Assembly (NCBI GenBank): GCA_003457135.1
Contig: DMSQ01000059.1
Coordinates: 15,283 to 79,282, forward strand
Source: Prolixibacteraceae bacterium
Lineage (GTDB): Bacteria > Bacteroidota > Bacteroidia > Bacteroidales > Prolixibacteraceae
Length of the DNA: 64,000 nucleotides
Direction of reading: 5' to 3'
Position numbers and translations under genes: made by a program. The notes beneath the pieces are model-generated. The model was not told the origin of the DNA. It was given only the letters and a program-made list of their open reading frames with translations, and ran no database searches. Positions 50,957-60,154 of this stretch are shown piece by piece. Each line of letters starts with the position of its first letter. Position 1 is the stretch's first letter.

Positions 50957-53584
50957 ATGACTGAAGAACAAATCAATAAAGAAGAAAAGAAGGACGGGAT
51001 TACCTATTTGTCGGGAATGTACCAGCAATGGTTTTTGGATTATGCCTCGTATGTCATACTTGAGCGGGCTGTTCCGTATGTTGAAGATGGGATGAAGCCG
51101 GTTCAGCGGAGGATTATGCACGCCATGAACATGATGGACGATGGCCGTTTCAATAAAGTCGCCAACATTATCGGGCAGACCATGCAGTACCACCCTCATG
51201 GCGACGCATCTATCGGCGATGCGCTTGTACAGCTTGGGCAAAAGGATTTACTGGTTGACTGTCAGGGAAACTGGGGAAATATTCTTACCGGCGATGGGGC
51301 TGCTGCCCCGCGTTACATCGAAGCCCGTTTGTCGAAATTTGCCCTCGATGTGGTATTTAACCCGAAAACCACCAGATGGAAATTGTCGTACGATGGCCGT
51401 AACCGCGAGCCTATTGCGTTGCCTGTTAAATTTCCTCTTTTGCTGGCTCAGGGAGTTGAAGGGATTGCAGTTGGTTTGGCCTGTAAAATACTTCCGCATA
51501 ATTTTATTGAATTAATTGATGCCGCAATCAGCTACCTGAGAGACGAAGATTTCATGCTTTATCCCGATTTTCCGACCGGCGGATCAGGCGATTTTGCCCG
51601 TTATAACGATGGAATCCGTGGTTCGTCAATTAAAATTAGGGCAAAAATCGAAAAGAAAGACAGTAAAACACTTGTAGTTACTGAGGTGCCGTTTGGGAAA
51701 ACAACCGCCTCGCTCATCGAATCCATCATCAAGGCAAACGATAAAGGCAAAATTAAAATCCGGAAAATTGATGACAATACTTCGGATAAGGTAGAGATCA
51801 TGATTCATCTGGTTCCGGGCATGTCGTCTGATAAAACTATTGATGCGCTGTTCGCATTTACCGATTGCGAAGTTTCTATTTCGCCCAACAGTTGTATCAT
51901 TGAGGATGATAAACCCAAATTCATCGGGGTCAGCGAAATCCTGAAGATTAATACGGATCAGACGGTTGCCCTGCTTAAAATGGAACTTGAAATCAGGCGC
52001 GGAGAGCTGGAAGAAGCCTGGCATTACTCGTCACTCGAAAAAATATTCATCGAAGAACGCATCTATAAGGATAAAAAGTTTGAGGATTCGTCCAATATGG
52101 ATGAAGCCGTGAACCACATTGACCTTCGCCTCGAACCCTGGAAGCCAAAACTGAAACGCGAAGTGACCAAAGAAGATATCCTGAAACTGATGGAAATCCG
52201 GATGGCGCGAATCCTGAAATTCAATACCGACAAGGCCAATGACCATTTGCTCGCGATTGAGGCCGAGATTGAAGATATCAACCTCAAAATTGAAAACATC
52301 ATTTCATACACGATCGAATGGTTCGAAAGATTGAGGACAAAATATGGTAAAAGTCGCGAGCGTCGGACCGAAATCAGGAATTTTGAGAATATTGTCGCTT
52401 CGAAAGTGGTGATTGCAAACGAAAAACTATATGTTGACCGGGTGGAGGGATTTATGGGCACCAGCCTGAAAAAAGCCGAATATGTTTGTGATTGTTCCGA
52501 TATGGACGATGTGATTGTATTCCGTAAGGACGGGACTTACATTGTTTCCAAAGTTTCGGAGAAGGCATTTATTGGTAAAAACCTCCTGCATATTGCCATT
52601 TTCAAGAAAAACGATAACCGGACTATTTACAACATTGTTTACCGTGATGGCAAAAACGGTTTTGTTTATATGAAACGCATGGCTGTTACCGGTGTTACGC
52701 GCGATAAGGAATATGACCTGACTCAGGGAACACCTGGTTCACGGATTTTGTATTTCAGTGAGAATCCGAATGGCGAGGCCGAAGTTCTTCGGGTCACTCT
52801 AAAACCAAAACCACGCATCAAAAAACTGATTTTTGAAATTGACTTTAGTGAATTGGCTATCAAAGGACGTTCTTCGATGGGGAATATCCTGACCAAATTT
52901 GACATACATAAAATTGCGCTAAAAGAAAAGGGAGTTTCGACCTTAGGTGGCCGGAAAATCTGGTTCGACGAAGATGTGTCGAGGTTAAATTCTGACAACC
53001 GGGGAAAGTACCTCGGTGAATTTAGCGGTGACGATTTGATTTTGGTTATTTATAAATCCGGAGAGTATTTCCTTTCTAACTTCGATTTATCGAATCATTT
53101 TGACGATGGTATTCTGCTCATCGAAAAGTTTAATCCTAAAAAGATACTTTCATCTGTTTATTTTGATGCCGAACAGGGATTTTACTATGTGAAACGCTTT
53201 GAACTGGAAGATATCCAAAACCGGAAAATCGGTTTTATCGGCGAGTTTCCTGAAAATCGTCTGATAAGTTTCACCTGGGATGGACATCCGCGCTTTGAAC
53301 TTCAGTTTGGGGGTAAAAATGAAGGGCGCGAGCCTGAAATTATTGAGGTGGATGAATTTATAGGTGTGAAATCTTTCAAGGCCAAAGGTAAACGGCTTTC
53401 AATTTACGAAATCAGTCAGATCAATCAACTCGAACCTGCTGTTATTGATGAAGAACCTGAAGAACTTCCGGCAGAGGAGAAAAGTAATGAAATTGTAATT
53501 CCGGACATTGAAGATTTGCTATTCGGAACCGATAAACCGGGCGAAAATGAAGAGCCGCCCAACCAAATGACGCTTGAGTTTTAA
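50957..53584 (+). CDS. parC: DNA topoisomerase IV subunit A (ParC)
   Basis: An 875-residue cleavage subunit. The catalytic segment TGDGAAAPRYIEARLSK has Tyr120, which attaches covalently to DNA, with Arg119 before it. The quinolone-region HPHGDASIGDALVQLGQ lies at 79-95. A coiled coil (about 330-480) and a C-terminal beta-pinwheel-type region follow, with a low-complexity acidic end (EEPEELPAEEKSNEI). It lacks the GyrA-box Q-R-R-G-G-K-G, in agreement with ParC. It is 98 bases after the methyltransferase and 19 bases before shikimate kinase. Confidence 0.93.
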   Translation: MTEEQINKEEKKDGITYLSGMYQQWFLDYASYVILERAVPYVEDGMKPVQRRIMHAMNMMDDGRFNKVANIIGQTMQYHPHGDASIGDALVQLGQKDLLVDCQGNWGNILTGDGAAAPRYIEARLSKFALDVVFNPKTTRWKLSYDGRNREPIALPVKFPLLLAQGVEGIAVGLACKILPHNFIELIDAAISYLRDEDFMLYPDFPTGGSGDFARYNDGIRGSSIKIRAKIEKKDSKTLVVTEVPFGKTTASLIESIIKANDKGKIKIRKIDDNTSDKVEIMIHLVPGMSSDKTIDALFAFTDCEVSISPNSCIIEDDKPKFIGVSEILKINTDQTVALLKMELEIRRGELEEAWHYSSLEKIFIEERIYKDKKFEDSSNMDEAVNHIDLRLEPWKPKLKREVTKEDILKLMEIRMARILKFNTDKANDHLLAIEAEIEDINLKIENIISYTIEWFERLRTKYGKSRERRTEIRNFENIVASKVVIANEKLYVDRVEGFMGTSLKKAEYVCDCSDMDDVIVFRKDGTYIVSKVSEKAFIGKNLLHIAIFKKNDNRTIYNIVYRDGKNGFVYMKRMAVTGVTRDKEYDLTQGTPGSRILYFSENPNGEAEVLRVTLKPKPRIKKLIFEIDFSELAIKGRSSMGNILTKFDIHKIALKEKGVSTLGGRKIWFDEDVSRLNSDNRGKYLGEFSGDDLILVIYKSGEYFLSNFDLSNHFDDGILLIEKFNPKKILSSVYFDAEQGFYYVKRFELEDIQNRKIGFIGEFPENRLISFTWDGHPRFELQFGGKNEGREPEIIEVDEFIGVKSFKAKGKRLSIYEISQINQLEPAVIDEEPEELPAEEKSNEIVIPDIEDLLFGTDKPGENEEPPNQMTLEF

Positions 53585-53603
53585 TGACCTTTTCCCTGAA
53601 TTT

Positions 53604-54113
53604 ATGAGAATATTCCTGATTGGTTTTATGGGCTGTGGAAAATCAACGTTGGGACGGGCGTTGGCTGCTTCATTAAACATGACATTTATTGATCTGGATA
53701 CCTATCTGGAAGAGCGGTATTTCCGTACAATTCCACAGATATTCGCTGAAGAAGGAGAGGAGAATTTCAGGCAAAAGGAGAGAAAAATGCTTGAAGAAGT
53801 TTCTGCCTTCGATCAGGTGATTGTTGCCACAGGAGGAGGCGCACCCTGTTTCTTTGACAACATGGACCTGATGAACAATTCGGGATTCTGTATTTTTTTG
53901 GATGTTGAAATTGATTCACTCGTATTCAGGCTTATTCATGCCAAAACTGAACGCCCGTTAATTAAAGGAAAATCTCCTGAAGAATTGCATCATTTCATTG
54001 ATGGAATGATGCAAAAAAGAAGACCTTTTTATGAAACAGCCAGATACATACTGAAAGGAAAAGATATACTTCCGGAGCAGGTCATTGAACTTATCCAATC
54101 GGAAATTAAATAG
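53604..54113 (+). CDS. aroK: Shikimate kinase
   Basis: A 169-residue kinase that phosphorylates shikimate at the 3-hydroxyl with ATP, the fifth step of the chorismate pathway. Walker A is GFMGCGKSTLGR (residues 7-18), the shikimate-binding D-x-D is in FIDLDTYLEE, the Arg in EEGEENFRQKE, and the GGG in VATGGGAPC. I start at the ATG at 53604, because the frame from 53574 would overlap the parC stop and add residues before the P-loop strand. It is co-directional with parC, at 19 bases. Confidence 0.93.
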   Translation: MRIFLIGFMGCGKSTLGRALAASLNMTFIDLDTYLEERYFRTIPQIFAEEGEENFRQKERKMLEEVSAFDQVIVATGGGAPCFFDNMDLMNNSGFCIFLDVEIDSLVFRLIHAKTERPLIKGKSPEELHHFIDGMMQKRRPFYETARYILKGKDILPEQVIELIQSEIK

Positions 54114-54160
54114 CCTTTCTTCGTGTTTACCTTTTGCAGAAAATCAATTAAACTGGTGTT

Positions 54161-54922
54161 ATGATCGAAATTTGTGCATTGGCTTCGGGCAGTAACGGCA
54201 ATTGCTATTATATCGGTAATGAGCATGACGCTGTGTTGGTTGATGCTGGCATTTCAGCCAAACGAATCCTTATGCGGATGAATGATGCCGGATTGGATCC
54301 CTCGAAAGTCAGGGGTATTTTCATTAGCCATGAGCATGCCGACCATGTCAGTGGAGTTCGTGTTTTGGTGAAGCGATTAGGCGTTAAAGCCTGGTTTAGT
54401 CTCGGAACTTTTGATGCTTTGAGGGAATCGGAACGTCCAGAAACTTACGGAATTTTTAAACCCGGAAAAGCCTTTCATTTAGGTTCGTTCACCATTCATC
54501 CTTTTCTGAAAAATCATGATGCTGCTGAGCCTTGTTCGTTCAGGATTGAGCACGACGATTGGCATGTAGGAGTTTTCACCGATATTGGTGAAGCCTGCGA
54601 CACTGTCAGGCATCATTTACGGAAATGCCATGCCCTGTTTCTCGAAACTAATTACGATGAAAAAATGCTGTGGGAAGGTTCGTATCCATATATATTAAAG
54701 CGGAGGGTAGCTTCCGCACATGGTCATTTATCCAATGATCAGGCATTTAAACTGATTCGGGAACACGCAGGCCCTGAACTTTTACATGTATTTTTAAGTC
54801 ACCTTTCCGGAGAAAACAACCGCCCCGAACTCGCAGCTTCCAGATTTGAATCATTGGCCGACCGGTTTAATGTGAGTTTGACTTCGAGGAATACATTTAG
54901 TGGATTTTGCCGTCTGCGGTAA
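54161..54922 (+). CDS. MBL-fold metallohydrolase (YycJ/WalJ-like)
   Basis: A 253-residue metallo-beta-lactamase-fold hydrolase. The family opening EICALASGSNGNCYYIG and the metal-binding motif FISHEHADHVSGVRVL (H-x-H-x-D-H, about residues 55-60) are present, with later ligands in KNHDAAEPCSF and VFTDIGE and a FLSHLSGENNRPE end. YycJ/WalJ proteins are linked to DNA end-processing (5'-to-3' exonuclease) and cell-wall coordination in Firmicutes. Its role in Bacteroidota is not shown. It is 47 bases downstream of aroK. Confidence 0.88.
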   Translation: MIEICALASGSNGNCYYIGNEHDAVLVDAGISAKRILMRMNDAGLDPSKVRGIFISHEHADHVSGVRVLVKRLGVKAWFSLGTFDALRESERPETYGIFKPGKAFHLGSFTIHPFLKNHDAAEPCSFRIEHDDWHVGVFTDIGEACDTVRHHLRKCHALFLETNYDEKMLWEGSYPYILKRRVASAHGHLSNDQAFKLIREHAGPELLHVFLSHLSGENNRPELAASRFESLADRFNVSLTSRNTFSGFCRLR

Positions 54923-54954
54923 AAAAGAAAAGCCCTGCAAAATTTGCAAGGCTT
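54921..54954 (-). terminator. Intrinsic terminator of the cold-shock gene
   Basis: On the minus strand AAGCCTTGCA/TGCAGGGCTT forms a 10-bp stem (one G-T pair) with an AATTT loop, followed by TTCTTTTTT. It lies 31 bases beyond the csp stop and abuts the end of the convergent MBL gene. Confidence 0.8.
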
Positions 54955-54985
54955 CAATCTTAAAATCTTAAAAATATTAGACTAT

Positions 54986-55177
54986 TTATGCTAGTTTAAC
55001 ATTTACCGCGTTTAATCCTTTTCTTCCTTCCTGAAGTTCGTAAGTTACTTCATCATCTTCCCTGATCTGGTCAACCAAACCTGAAACGTGAACGAAGTAT
55101 TCTTTGTCAGATTCACTGTCTTTAATAAAACCGAATCCTTTTGATTCGTTGAAAAATTTAACTTTACCTGTTTTCAT
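54986..55177 (-). CDS. Cold-shock domain protein (CspA family)
   Basis: A 63-residue single cold-shock domain that binds single-stranded RNA or DNA. Both motifs are intact: RNP1 KGFGFI at 13-18 and RNP2 YFVHVS at 27-32. A shortened loop follows RNP2 and the C-terminal strand is GLNAVNVKL. CSPs act as RNA chaperones and antiterminators. It is a single gene with its own terminator, and a 100-base AT-rich leader precedes it. No cold-box is identified. Confidence 0.93.
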   Translation of the reverse strand: MKTGKVKFFNESKGFGFIKDSESDKEYFVHVSGLVDQIREDDEVTYELQEGRKGLNAVNVKLA

Positions 55178-55281
55178 AATAATTAATAAAAAAATTGAAA
55201 TATTGCTGCAAATATAGTCAAATTCGAATGCAAACTTTAAAATGGGTTAAAATATTGCTGATTTTGAGTAAAATAATGGAT

Positions 55282-56598
55282 TTAGTTGTTTAGCAGATTG
55301 TTGCTCAAGGCCTGAAGGGTTTGTTTTTTGAGCTCAGTTTTTACCAGTACCGAAATGTTGTGGCGGCTTCCTCCATACGAAATCATACGGATTGGGATTT
55401 CTTTGAGAGCTGAAAATACATTAGCGGCAAAACCAGTTTCTTCGGCAATCAGATCGCCAACTATACAGGCAATAGTCAATTCATAGTCCACTTCCACTTC
55501 GCCGTATTCTTTCAGTTCCGAAACAATTTCATTGAGATGTTTGGTGTTGTCAATAGTCAACGAAACTGCGACTTCAGAAGTTGAAATCATATCAATCGGG
55601 GTCTTGAAAAATTCAAATATCTCGAATATGTTTTTCAAGAAACCGTAAGCGTTTAGCATGCGGTAGGAGCGTATTTTGATAGCTGTGATACCATCTTTGG
55701 CCGCTACCGCCTTAATTCCCTGTCCGGCAGATTCTGATGTAATTAATGTTCCCGGGTCACCTGGATTCATGGTATTTTTCAAACGAACTGGTATATTTTG
55801 TAGTTTGGCCGGAAGTACAGTCTGCGGGTGCAGGATTTTTGCCCCGAAATAAGCCAGCTCGGCAGCTTCGTCGAACGAAAGCTGATCAATCTTTTTGGTA
55901 TTTTCAACATACCGCGGGTCGTTGTTGTGGAAGCCGTCAATGTCGGTCCAGATTTCAACTTCTTCCGAATCAATAGCTGCGCCAATCAAAGTGGCGGTGT
56001 AATCGCTTCCCCCGCGTTGCAGGTTATCTATATTTCCTTCGGCATTGAGGCAAATAAATCCCTGGGTGATATAGTAATCGGCGCTTCCTGAATCCTGAAG
56101 CGCTTTGGCAATATTCTCGCGGATGAAATTTGAATCGGCAGCTTTATCGCTGTCAATTTTCATAAAATCGAGGGCCGGAAGATAAACCGTTTGGTATCCG
56201 TTTTCGAGCATCAGTTCGGTAAAAAGCGCAGTCGAGAGCAATTCGCCCTGAGCGATAATAGTGTTTTCTCCCACTTCGTTGAACTCTCCTGAAGTCAATG
56301 ATTTGATCGTCTGGAAAATACCGGAAACTATTGCTTTCCCTTTTTCTTTTTTCTCTTTGGTAGAATATAAATCGTTGACTACTTTATTGTACTTCTGTTC
56401 CAGTTGACTGATGACTTGCCTGGCCGAGTCCTTGTTCTTTTTCTGAAGGTAGTTGGCAATTTCGACCAGTGAGTTGGTCGTACCCGACATGGCCGACAAA
56501 ACAACTAATTTTTGATTTCCATCGGTAATCAACTGCATTACAGCGCGCATGTTTTCTACCGATCCTACGGAGGTTCCTCCAAATTTTAATACTTTCAT
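55282..56598 (-). CDS. lysC: Aspartate kinase
   Basis: A 438-residue ATP-dependent kinase that makes aspartyl-4-phosphate, the entry to lysine, threonine, methionine and diaminopimelate synthesis. The N-terminal VLKFGGTSVGSVENM (residues 3-17) is the kinase signature. Then come GENTIIAQGELLSTALF, GSDYTATLIGAAIDSEEVEIWTDIDG and the ACT-type regulatory region (about 305-438), with VKAVAAKDGITAIKIRS and the final GGSRHNISVLVKTE. The ACT domains give feedback inhibition, most often by lysine or threonine. A single-domain enzyme, not fused to homoserine dehydrogenase. Monocistronic by appearance. Confidence 0.92.
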   Translation of the reverse strand: MKVLKFGGTSVGSVENMRAVMQLITDGNQKLVVLSAMSGTTNSLVEIANYLQKKNKDSARQVISQLEQKYNKVVNDLYSTKEKKEKGKAIVSGIFQTIKSLTSGEFNEVGENTIIAQGELLSTALFTELMLENGYQTVYLPALDFMKIDSDKAADSNFIRENIAKALQDSGSADYYITQGFICLNAEGNIDNLQRGGSDYTATLIGAAIDSEEVEIWTDIDGFHNNDPRYVENTKKIDQLSFDEAAELAYFGAKILHPQTVLPAKLQNIPVRLKNTMNPGDPGTLITSESAGQGIKAVAAKDGITAIKIRSYRMLNAYGFLKNIFEIFEFFKTPIDMISTSEVAVSLTIDNTKHLNEIVSELKEYGEVEVDYELTIACIVGDLIAEETGFAANVFSALKEIPIRMISYGGSRHNISVLVKTELKKQTLQALSNNLLNN

Positions 56599-56995
56599 GA
56601 TAAAAACTCTTAATTTAAAAGGAGTTAGGTAATAATTATAAGTGTGGCAAAGATGGAAATTATTTTTGAAATCATAGTTTGGATTTTGAACCTGGAATTA
56701 AAAATTGGGTATTATTTAAGATTTCGTCTTTTAAAATGGTTTTGTTACTGCGAATTGCTTGATCCCTGTTGATTTAGATTTTCAGACGACAGTTCCCAAA
56801 CCAAACTGCTAACCGGCCGCAGCTATTGCGAGCAGGTGAGGGGGTTGATGGAGATTTAGGACATACGCCTGAGTTATAAATGTGCTGCTGGGAATATTTC
56901 TTTCCTTTGATACAGAATTGATTTTAAATGCGATTTTAAAAATTTTCCAACTTTTAGAATTATATTTCACTCCTTAATATTTAAACCTGAATACT
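56599..56995. other. Intergenic region without a recognised feature
   Basis: A divergent gap between lysC and a DUF1080 gene. It is AT-rich except for a short GC-rich patch at 56810-56860 (ACCGGCCGCAGCTATTGCGA). That patch could be a fragment of another gene, but no frame in it is recognisable. Promoters for both genes must lie here; no TAnnTTTG box was clear. Confidence 0.5.
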
Positions 56996-57781
56996 ATGAA
57001 ATCTTCAATTATTAATTTGTCAGTTTTCTTTTTGATTTTTTCGGGACTAGCTCTTTCCATAGAAGCTTCCGGACAAACAGGTGTCGGAGTGAAAGCGCCT
57101 AAAGGGGCAGTTGTTTACTTTGACGGAACTTCTGAAATGTTGCACAAATACTGGGAATATTGGGAAGGTCCACGATTTTCGGCCGCGATGCCAATAAAAT
57201 GGGAGATTGTAGCAGATCCATCAGGTACAGGTTCGGCTGTCAGCAGCGATGATCCTGCCGGAGCTGGGGGAAAATACGGAGCAGCAGATATCGTCACTAA
57301 ACAAAAATTTCGTGATTTCCGATTGCATGTCGAATTCCTTGTATCGGCTAAAGGTGGTAACAGTGGAGTTTACCTCCAGAATAGATACGAAATGCAAATT
57401 CTCGATGGAGATTCAACTGCTCATGGAATGGCGGCAGTTATCAACGAAGAAGCATCGCCTTATTCAGCCTACAACGGAACTGGAAAATGGAATGCCTATG
57501 ATATTGTTTTCAGGGCTGCACGTTTTAAAGAGGGCAAACGGATAGAGAACCCAATAGTAACCATGTATTTTAACGGCAAAAAAGTGCATACAAATAAATC
57601 GATAAGCCAGGTATGGGGTGGTCCTAATTCCGGAATTGACGGTGGTAACGATGGTGGAAAAGGAATAACTGATACTCAGGGTGGAATTAAATTGCAGGCT
57701 GAAGGACATAAAGTACTTTTCCGCAACATCTGGGTAAAAGAGTTAACATTAAAAAAGGCTGATACTGATGTGAAATTTTAA
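56996..57781 (+). CDS. Exported DUF1080 (3-keto-disaccharide hydrolase) domain protein
   Basis: A 261-residue secreted protein with a signal peptide (MKSSIINLSVFFLIFSGLALSIEASGQ). The single DUF1080 domain has VVYFDGTSEMLHKYWEYWEG, DIVTKQKFRDFRLHVEFLVSAKGGNSGVYLQNRYEMQILD and GPNSGIDGGNDG, then LQAEGHKVLFRNIWVKEL at the end. The strand FHVEF...GNSGVYLQ...YEMQILD is the family core. It differs from the DUF1080 domain at 26.2-26.8 kb, so the window has two divergent members. It has no operon partner and lies just before the leucine leader. Confidence 0.9.
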   Translation: MKSSIINLSVFFLIFSGLALSIEASGQTGVGVKAPKGAVVYFDGTSEMLHKYWEYWEGPRFSAAMPIKWEIVADPSGTGSAVSSDDPAGAGGKYGAADIVTKQKFRDFRLHVEFLVSAKGGNSGVYLQNRYEMQILDGDSTAHGMAAVINEEASPYSAYNGTGKWNAYDIVFRAARFKEGKRIENPIVTMYFNGKKVHTNKSISQVWGGPNSGIDGGNDGGKGITDTQGGIKLQAEGHKVLFRNIWVKELTLKKADTDVKF

Positions 57782-58029
57782 TTGGTCTTGCAGGATTCAA
57801 GGAATATATCCTTTAAAAGCATTTCTTCCAATTAAAAGGATTCCATCATGAAAAATTCTGAGCTCTATGAACAATAATCCGAAAATCTTGTTCTGCTATT
57901 TAAAGTTAAATAACCTACGGACAATAATTTAAAGACAATCTTATCTTTATCTTACCAATCCGAATAAAAAAGTCTGTTTTGTTTTCATTTAAAAAAAATA
58001 GTTCCATATTTGCATCAAATTATTCATAA

Positions 58030-58101
58030 ATGACACGTTTTGCTAACATTTCCCTAATCGGTCTCATTATCGGTATTCTCCTTATCTGGATGCACGATTG
58101 A
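58030..58101 (+). CDS. Leader peptide of the leucine operon attenuator
   Basis: ATG 58030 to TGA 58099-58101 encodes 23 residues, MTRFANISLIGLIIGILLIW, then M-H-D. Ten of them are Ile or Leu, all in one block of 13 codons, which is the mark of a branched-chain amino acid attenuation leader. The stop codon overlaps one arm of an antiterminator stem (58098-58106). leuA starts 190 bases downstream. Too short for standard gene calling. Confidence 0.75.
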   Translation: MTRFANISLIGLIIGILLIWMHD

Positions 58102-58147
58102 GAATGTATGGGTAAAACTATAAAGAGCTTTTAAAGGCCATTCTCAA
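58098..58147 (+). promoter_or_regulatory. Antiterminator stem of the leucine attenuator
   Basis: TTGAGAATG (58098-58106) pairs perfectly with CATTCTCAA (58139-58147). The second arm shares 58139-58141 with the 5' arm of the terminator (58133-58141), so the two cannot form together. A ribosome stalled on the Ile/Leu codons would leave 58098-58106 free and favour this stem; one reaching the stop codon would cover it. Confidence 0.7.
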
Positions 58148-58169
58148 AACAGGGGATGGCCTTTTTTTT
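58133..58169 (+). terminator. Attenuator terminator before leuA
   Basis: AAAGGCCAT (58133-58141) and ATGGCCTTT (58156-58164) form a perfect 9-bp stem with a 14-base loop, followed by TTTTT. It lies between the leader peptide and leuA. Confidence 0.85.
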
Positions 58170-58291
58170 AGGATAACAAATATCCAATATCGAATTTTAA
58201 ATACCGAATATCCAAATCTGAAAAACGAAACCCGGAACACGAAACCCGGAACACAACAAAAAGAAAATATATAAACTAAATATCAAATCAG

Positions 58292-59812
58292 ATGAGCGAC
58301 AGATTGTACATTTTCGACACCACTTTGCGAGACGGCGAACAAGTCCCCGGGTGTCAGTTGAACACCGTTGAGAAAATCGAAGTTGCGCGTGCTCTGGAAG
58401 AATTAGGCGTTGATGTCATCGAAGCAGGTTTTCCGATTTCGAGTCCGGGCGATTTCAATTCGGTAGTAGAAATATCAAAAGCGGTTACCTGGCCAACGAT
58501 ATGTGCCCTCACCCGCGCAGTCGAAAAAGATATTGACGTTGCTGCCGAAGCACTCAAATTTGCCAAGAAAGGCCGCATCCACACCGGTATCGGGACATCA
58601 TTTTATCACATTTACAATAAACTGAATTCCAATCCGGAAGAAATCATTGAACGTGCCATCGCTGCCGTGAAATATGCCAAACGGTATGTTGAGGATGTTG
58701 AATTCTACGCTGAAGATGCCGGCCGAACCGAAAATGAATACCTGGCCCGTGTGGTTGAAGCAGTTATCAAAGCCGGAGCGACAGTAGTAAATATTCCGGA
58801 TACAACCGGTTATACCCTTCCAATTGAATTCGGAGCTAAAATCAAATACCTGTTCGACCATGTACCGAATATTCACAAGGCAGTTATTTCGACCCATTGC
58901 CATAACGATTTAGGAATGGCTACGGCAAACACCATCGCCGGAATTATGAACGGGGCCCGTCAGGCTGAAGTGACCATCAACGGGATCGGCGAACGCGCCG
59001 GAAACACTTCGCTCGAGGAGGTGGTGATGATCCTTAAAAGCCGGTATGCCATTTTGAATATCGATACCAATGTCAATACTAAAAATATTTACAAGACCAG
59101 CCGTTTGGTTTCGAACCTGATGAATATGCCGGTTCAGCCGAATAAAGCCATCGTGGGCCGTAACGCTTTCGCACATTCTTCCGGAATCCATCAGGACGGT
59201 GTGCTGAAAAACCGCGAAAATTACGAAATCATGAACCCGACCGATGTGGGCATTAACGAATCGAGCATCGTGCTGACAGCCCGCAGCGGACGTGCAGCTT
59301 TGAGGCACCGTTTGGAATTGATGGGGTTCGAACTGGATAAGGAAAAATTGGACGACGTGTACGAAAAATTCCTGAAACTTGCTGATAAGAAAAAGGACAT
59401 CAAAGACGATGATGTGGCAGCCCTTTTGGGTGATGTGGTACAGAAAGAACGCCGTGTGAAACTGGATTTCCTTCAGGTAGTTGCCGGAAAAGGATTAGTC
59501 CCGATGGCCAATGTCCGTTTGAGTATAGCCGGTGAAATTCTGGATGCCACTTCTTCAGGAAATGGCCCGGTTGATGCAGCCCTGAAAGCCGTTAAAAAAA
59601 TCATTCACCGTAAAGTTGTTTTGGAAGAATTTCTGATTCAGGCTATTACCCGCGGAAGCGACGATTTGGGGAAAGTTCACATGCAGGTGAAACACGAAGA
59701 AGGTATTTACCACGGTTTCGGCGCCAATACCGATATCATTACCGCTTCGGTCGAAGCTTTCCTCGATGCGATCAATAAAATTCCGGGAGGCGTAAAAGCC
59801 AAGGCGGATTAG
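58292..59812 (+). CDS. leuA: 2-isopropylmalate synthase
   Basis: A 506-residue enzyme condensing acetyl-CoA with 2-oxoisovalerate, the first step of leucine synthesis. The TIM-barrel has the metal and substrate motif DTTLRDGEQVPG (residues 9-20), EAGFPISSPGDF, STHCHNDLGMATAN (metal-binding His pair) and GIGERAGNTSLEEVVM. A C-terminal LeuA allosteric domain (about 390-506) ends in the Gly-rich GGVKAKAD region and gives leucine feedback inhibition. It is the first structural gene after the attenuator. The 60 bases before it hold a tandem ACGAAACCCGGAAC repeat. Confidence 0.95.
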   Translation: MSDRLYIFDTTLRDGEQVPGCQLNTVEKIEVARALEELGVDVIEAGFPISSPGDFNSVVEISKAVTWPTICALTRAVEKDIDVAAEALKFAKKGRIHTGIGTSFYHIYNKLNSNPEEIIERAIAAVKYAKRYVEDVEFYAEDAGRTENEYLARVVEAVIKAGATVVNIPDTTGYTLPIEFGAKIKYLFDHVPNIHKAVISTHCHNDLGMATANTIAGIMNGARQAEVTINGIGERAGNTSLEEVVMILKSRYAILNIDTNVNTKNIYKTSRLVSNLMNMPVQPNKAIVGRNAFAHSSGIHQDGVLKNRENYEIMNPTDVGINESSIVLTARSGRAALRHRLELMGFELDKEKLDDVYEKFLKLADKKKDIKDDDVAALLGDVVQKERRVKLDFLQVVAGKGLVPMANVRLSIAGEILDATSSGNGPVDAALKAVKKIIHRKVVLEEFLIQAITRGSDDLGKVHMQVKHEEGIYHGFGANTDIITASVEAFLDAINKIPGGVKAKAD

Positions 59813-60154
59813 AGAAAAAGTCAGAAGTCGGAAGACAGAAGACCGAAGAATCGCTGTCGCAGTGGAGAAAGACAAAGACTCAGACGAGGAAGGCACAAAT
59901 TGTTTTTGAATCCTGAAAGGGTTAAATATCAATAGCCCGGGGTAAAGTGAGTAACGAACGACACCCCGGGTAAACGAAATGAAACGAAGCACCGTCCACG
60001 GTAAATTGTTATTCAATATCAAAATCTACTTTCGGACGGAATGGAAGAAGCCTTCAGAAATGATGAATTAAAAAATTAATAAAATTCAATATTTGCTTCG
60101 CCAACTCCCCTCTCCCTGGGAGAGGGGTTGGGGATGAGGCTAGAAAGATAACCA
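59813..60154. other. Spacer between leuA and leuC with two hairpins
   Basis: There is no gene in the 340 bases. Contents: CCCGGGGT/ACCCCGGG, an 8-bp stem at 59936-59970; and a REP-like unit at 60101-60140 with the 10-bp stem CCCCTCTCCC/GGGAGAGGGG (60107-60127) followed by GTTGGGGATGAGGC. The leading AGAAGTCGGAAGACAGAAGACC stretch is low-complexity spacer. These hairpins may reduce or process the operon mRNA. Confidence 0.65.

Noticed and set aside
56810..56870. GC-rich patch in the lysC/DUF1080 gap as a possible gene fragment.
   Set aside because: No frame gives a recognisable peptide and there is no repeat or structure to support it.
58200..58260. Tandem ACGAAACCCGGAAC copies before leuA as an operator.
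   Set aside because: Two copies only, and similar CCCGAAACC text is scattered in other spacers, so a dispersed spacer repeat is more likely.
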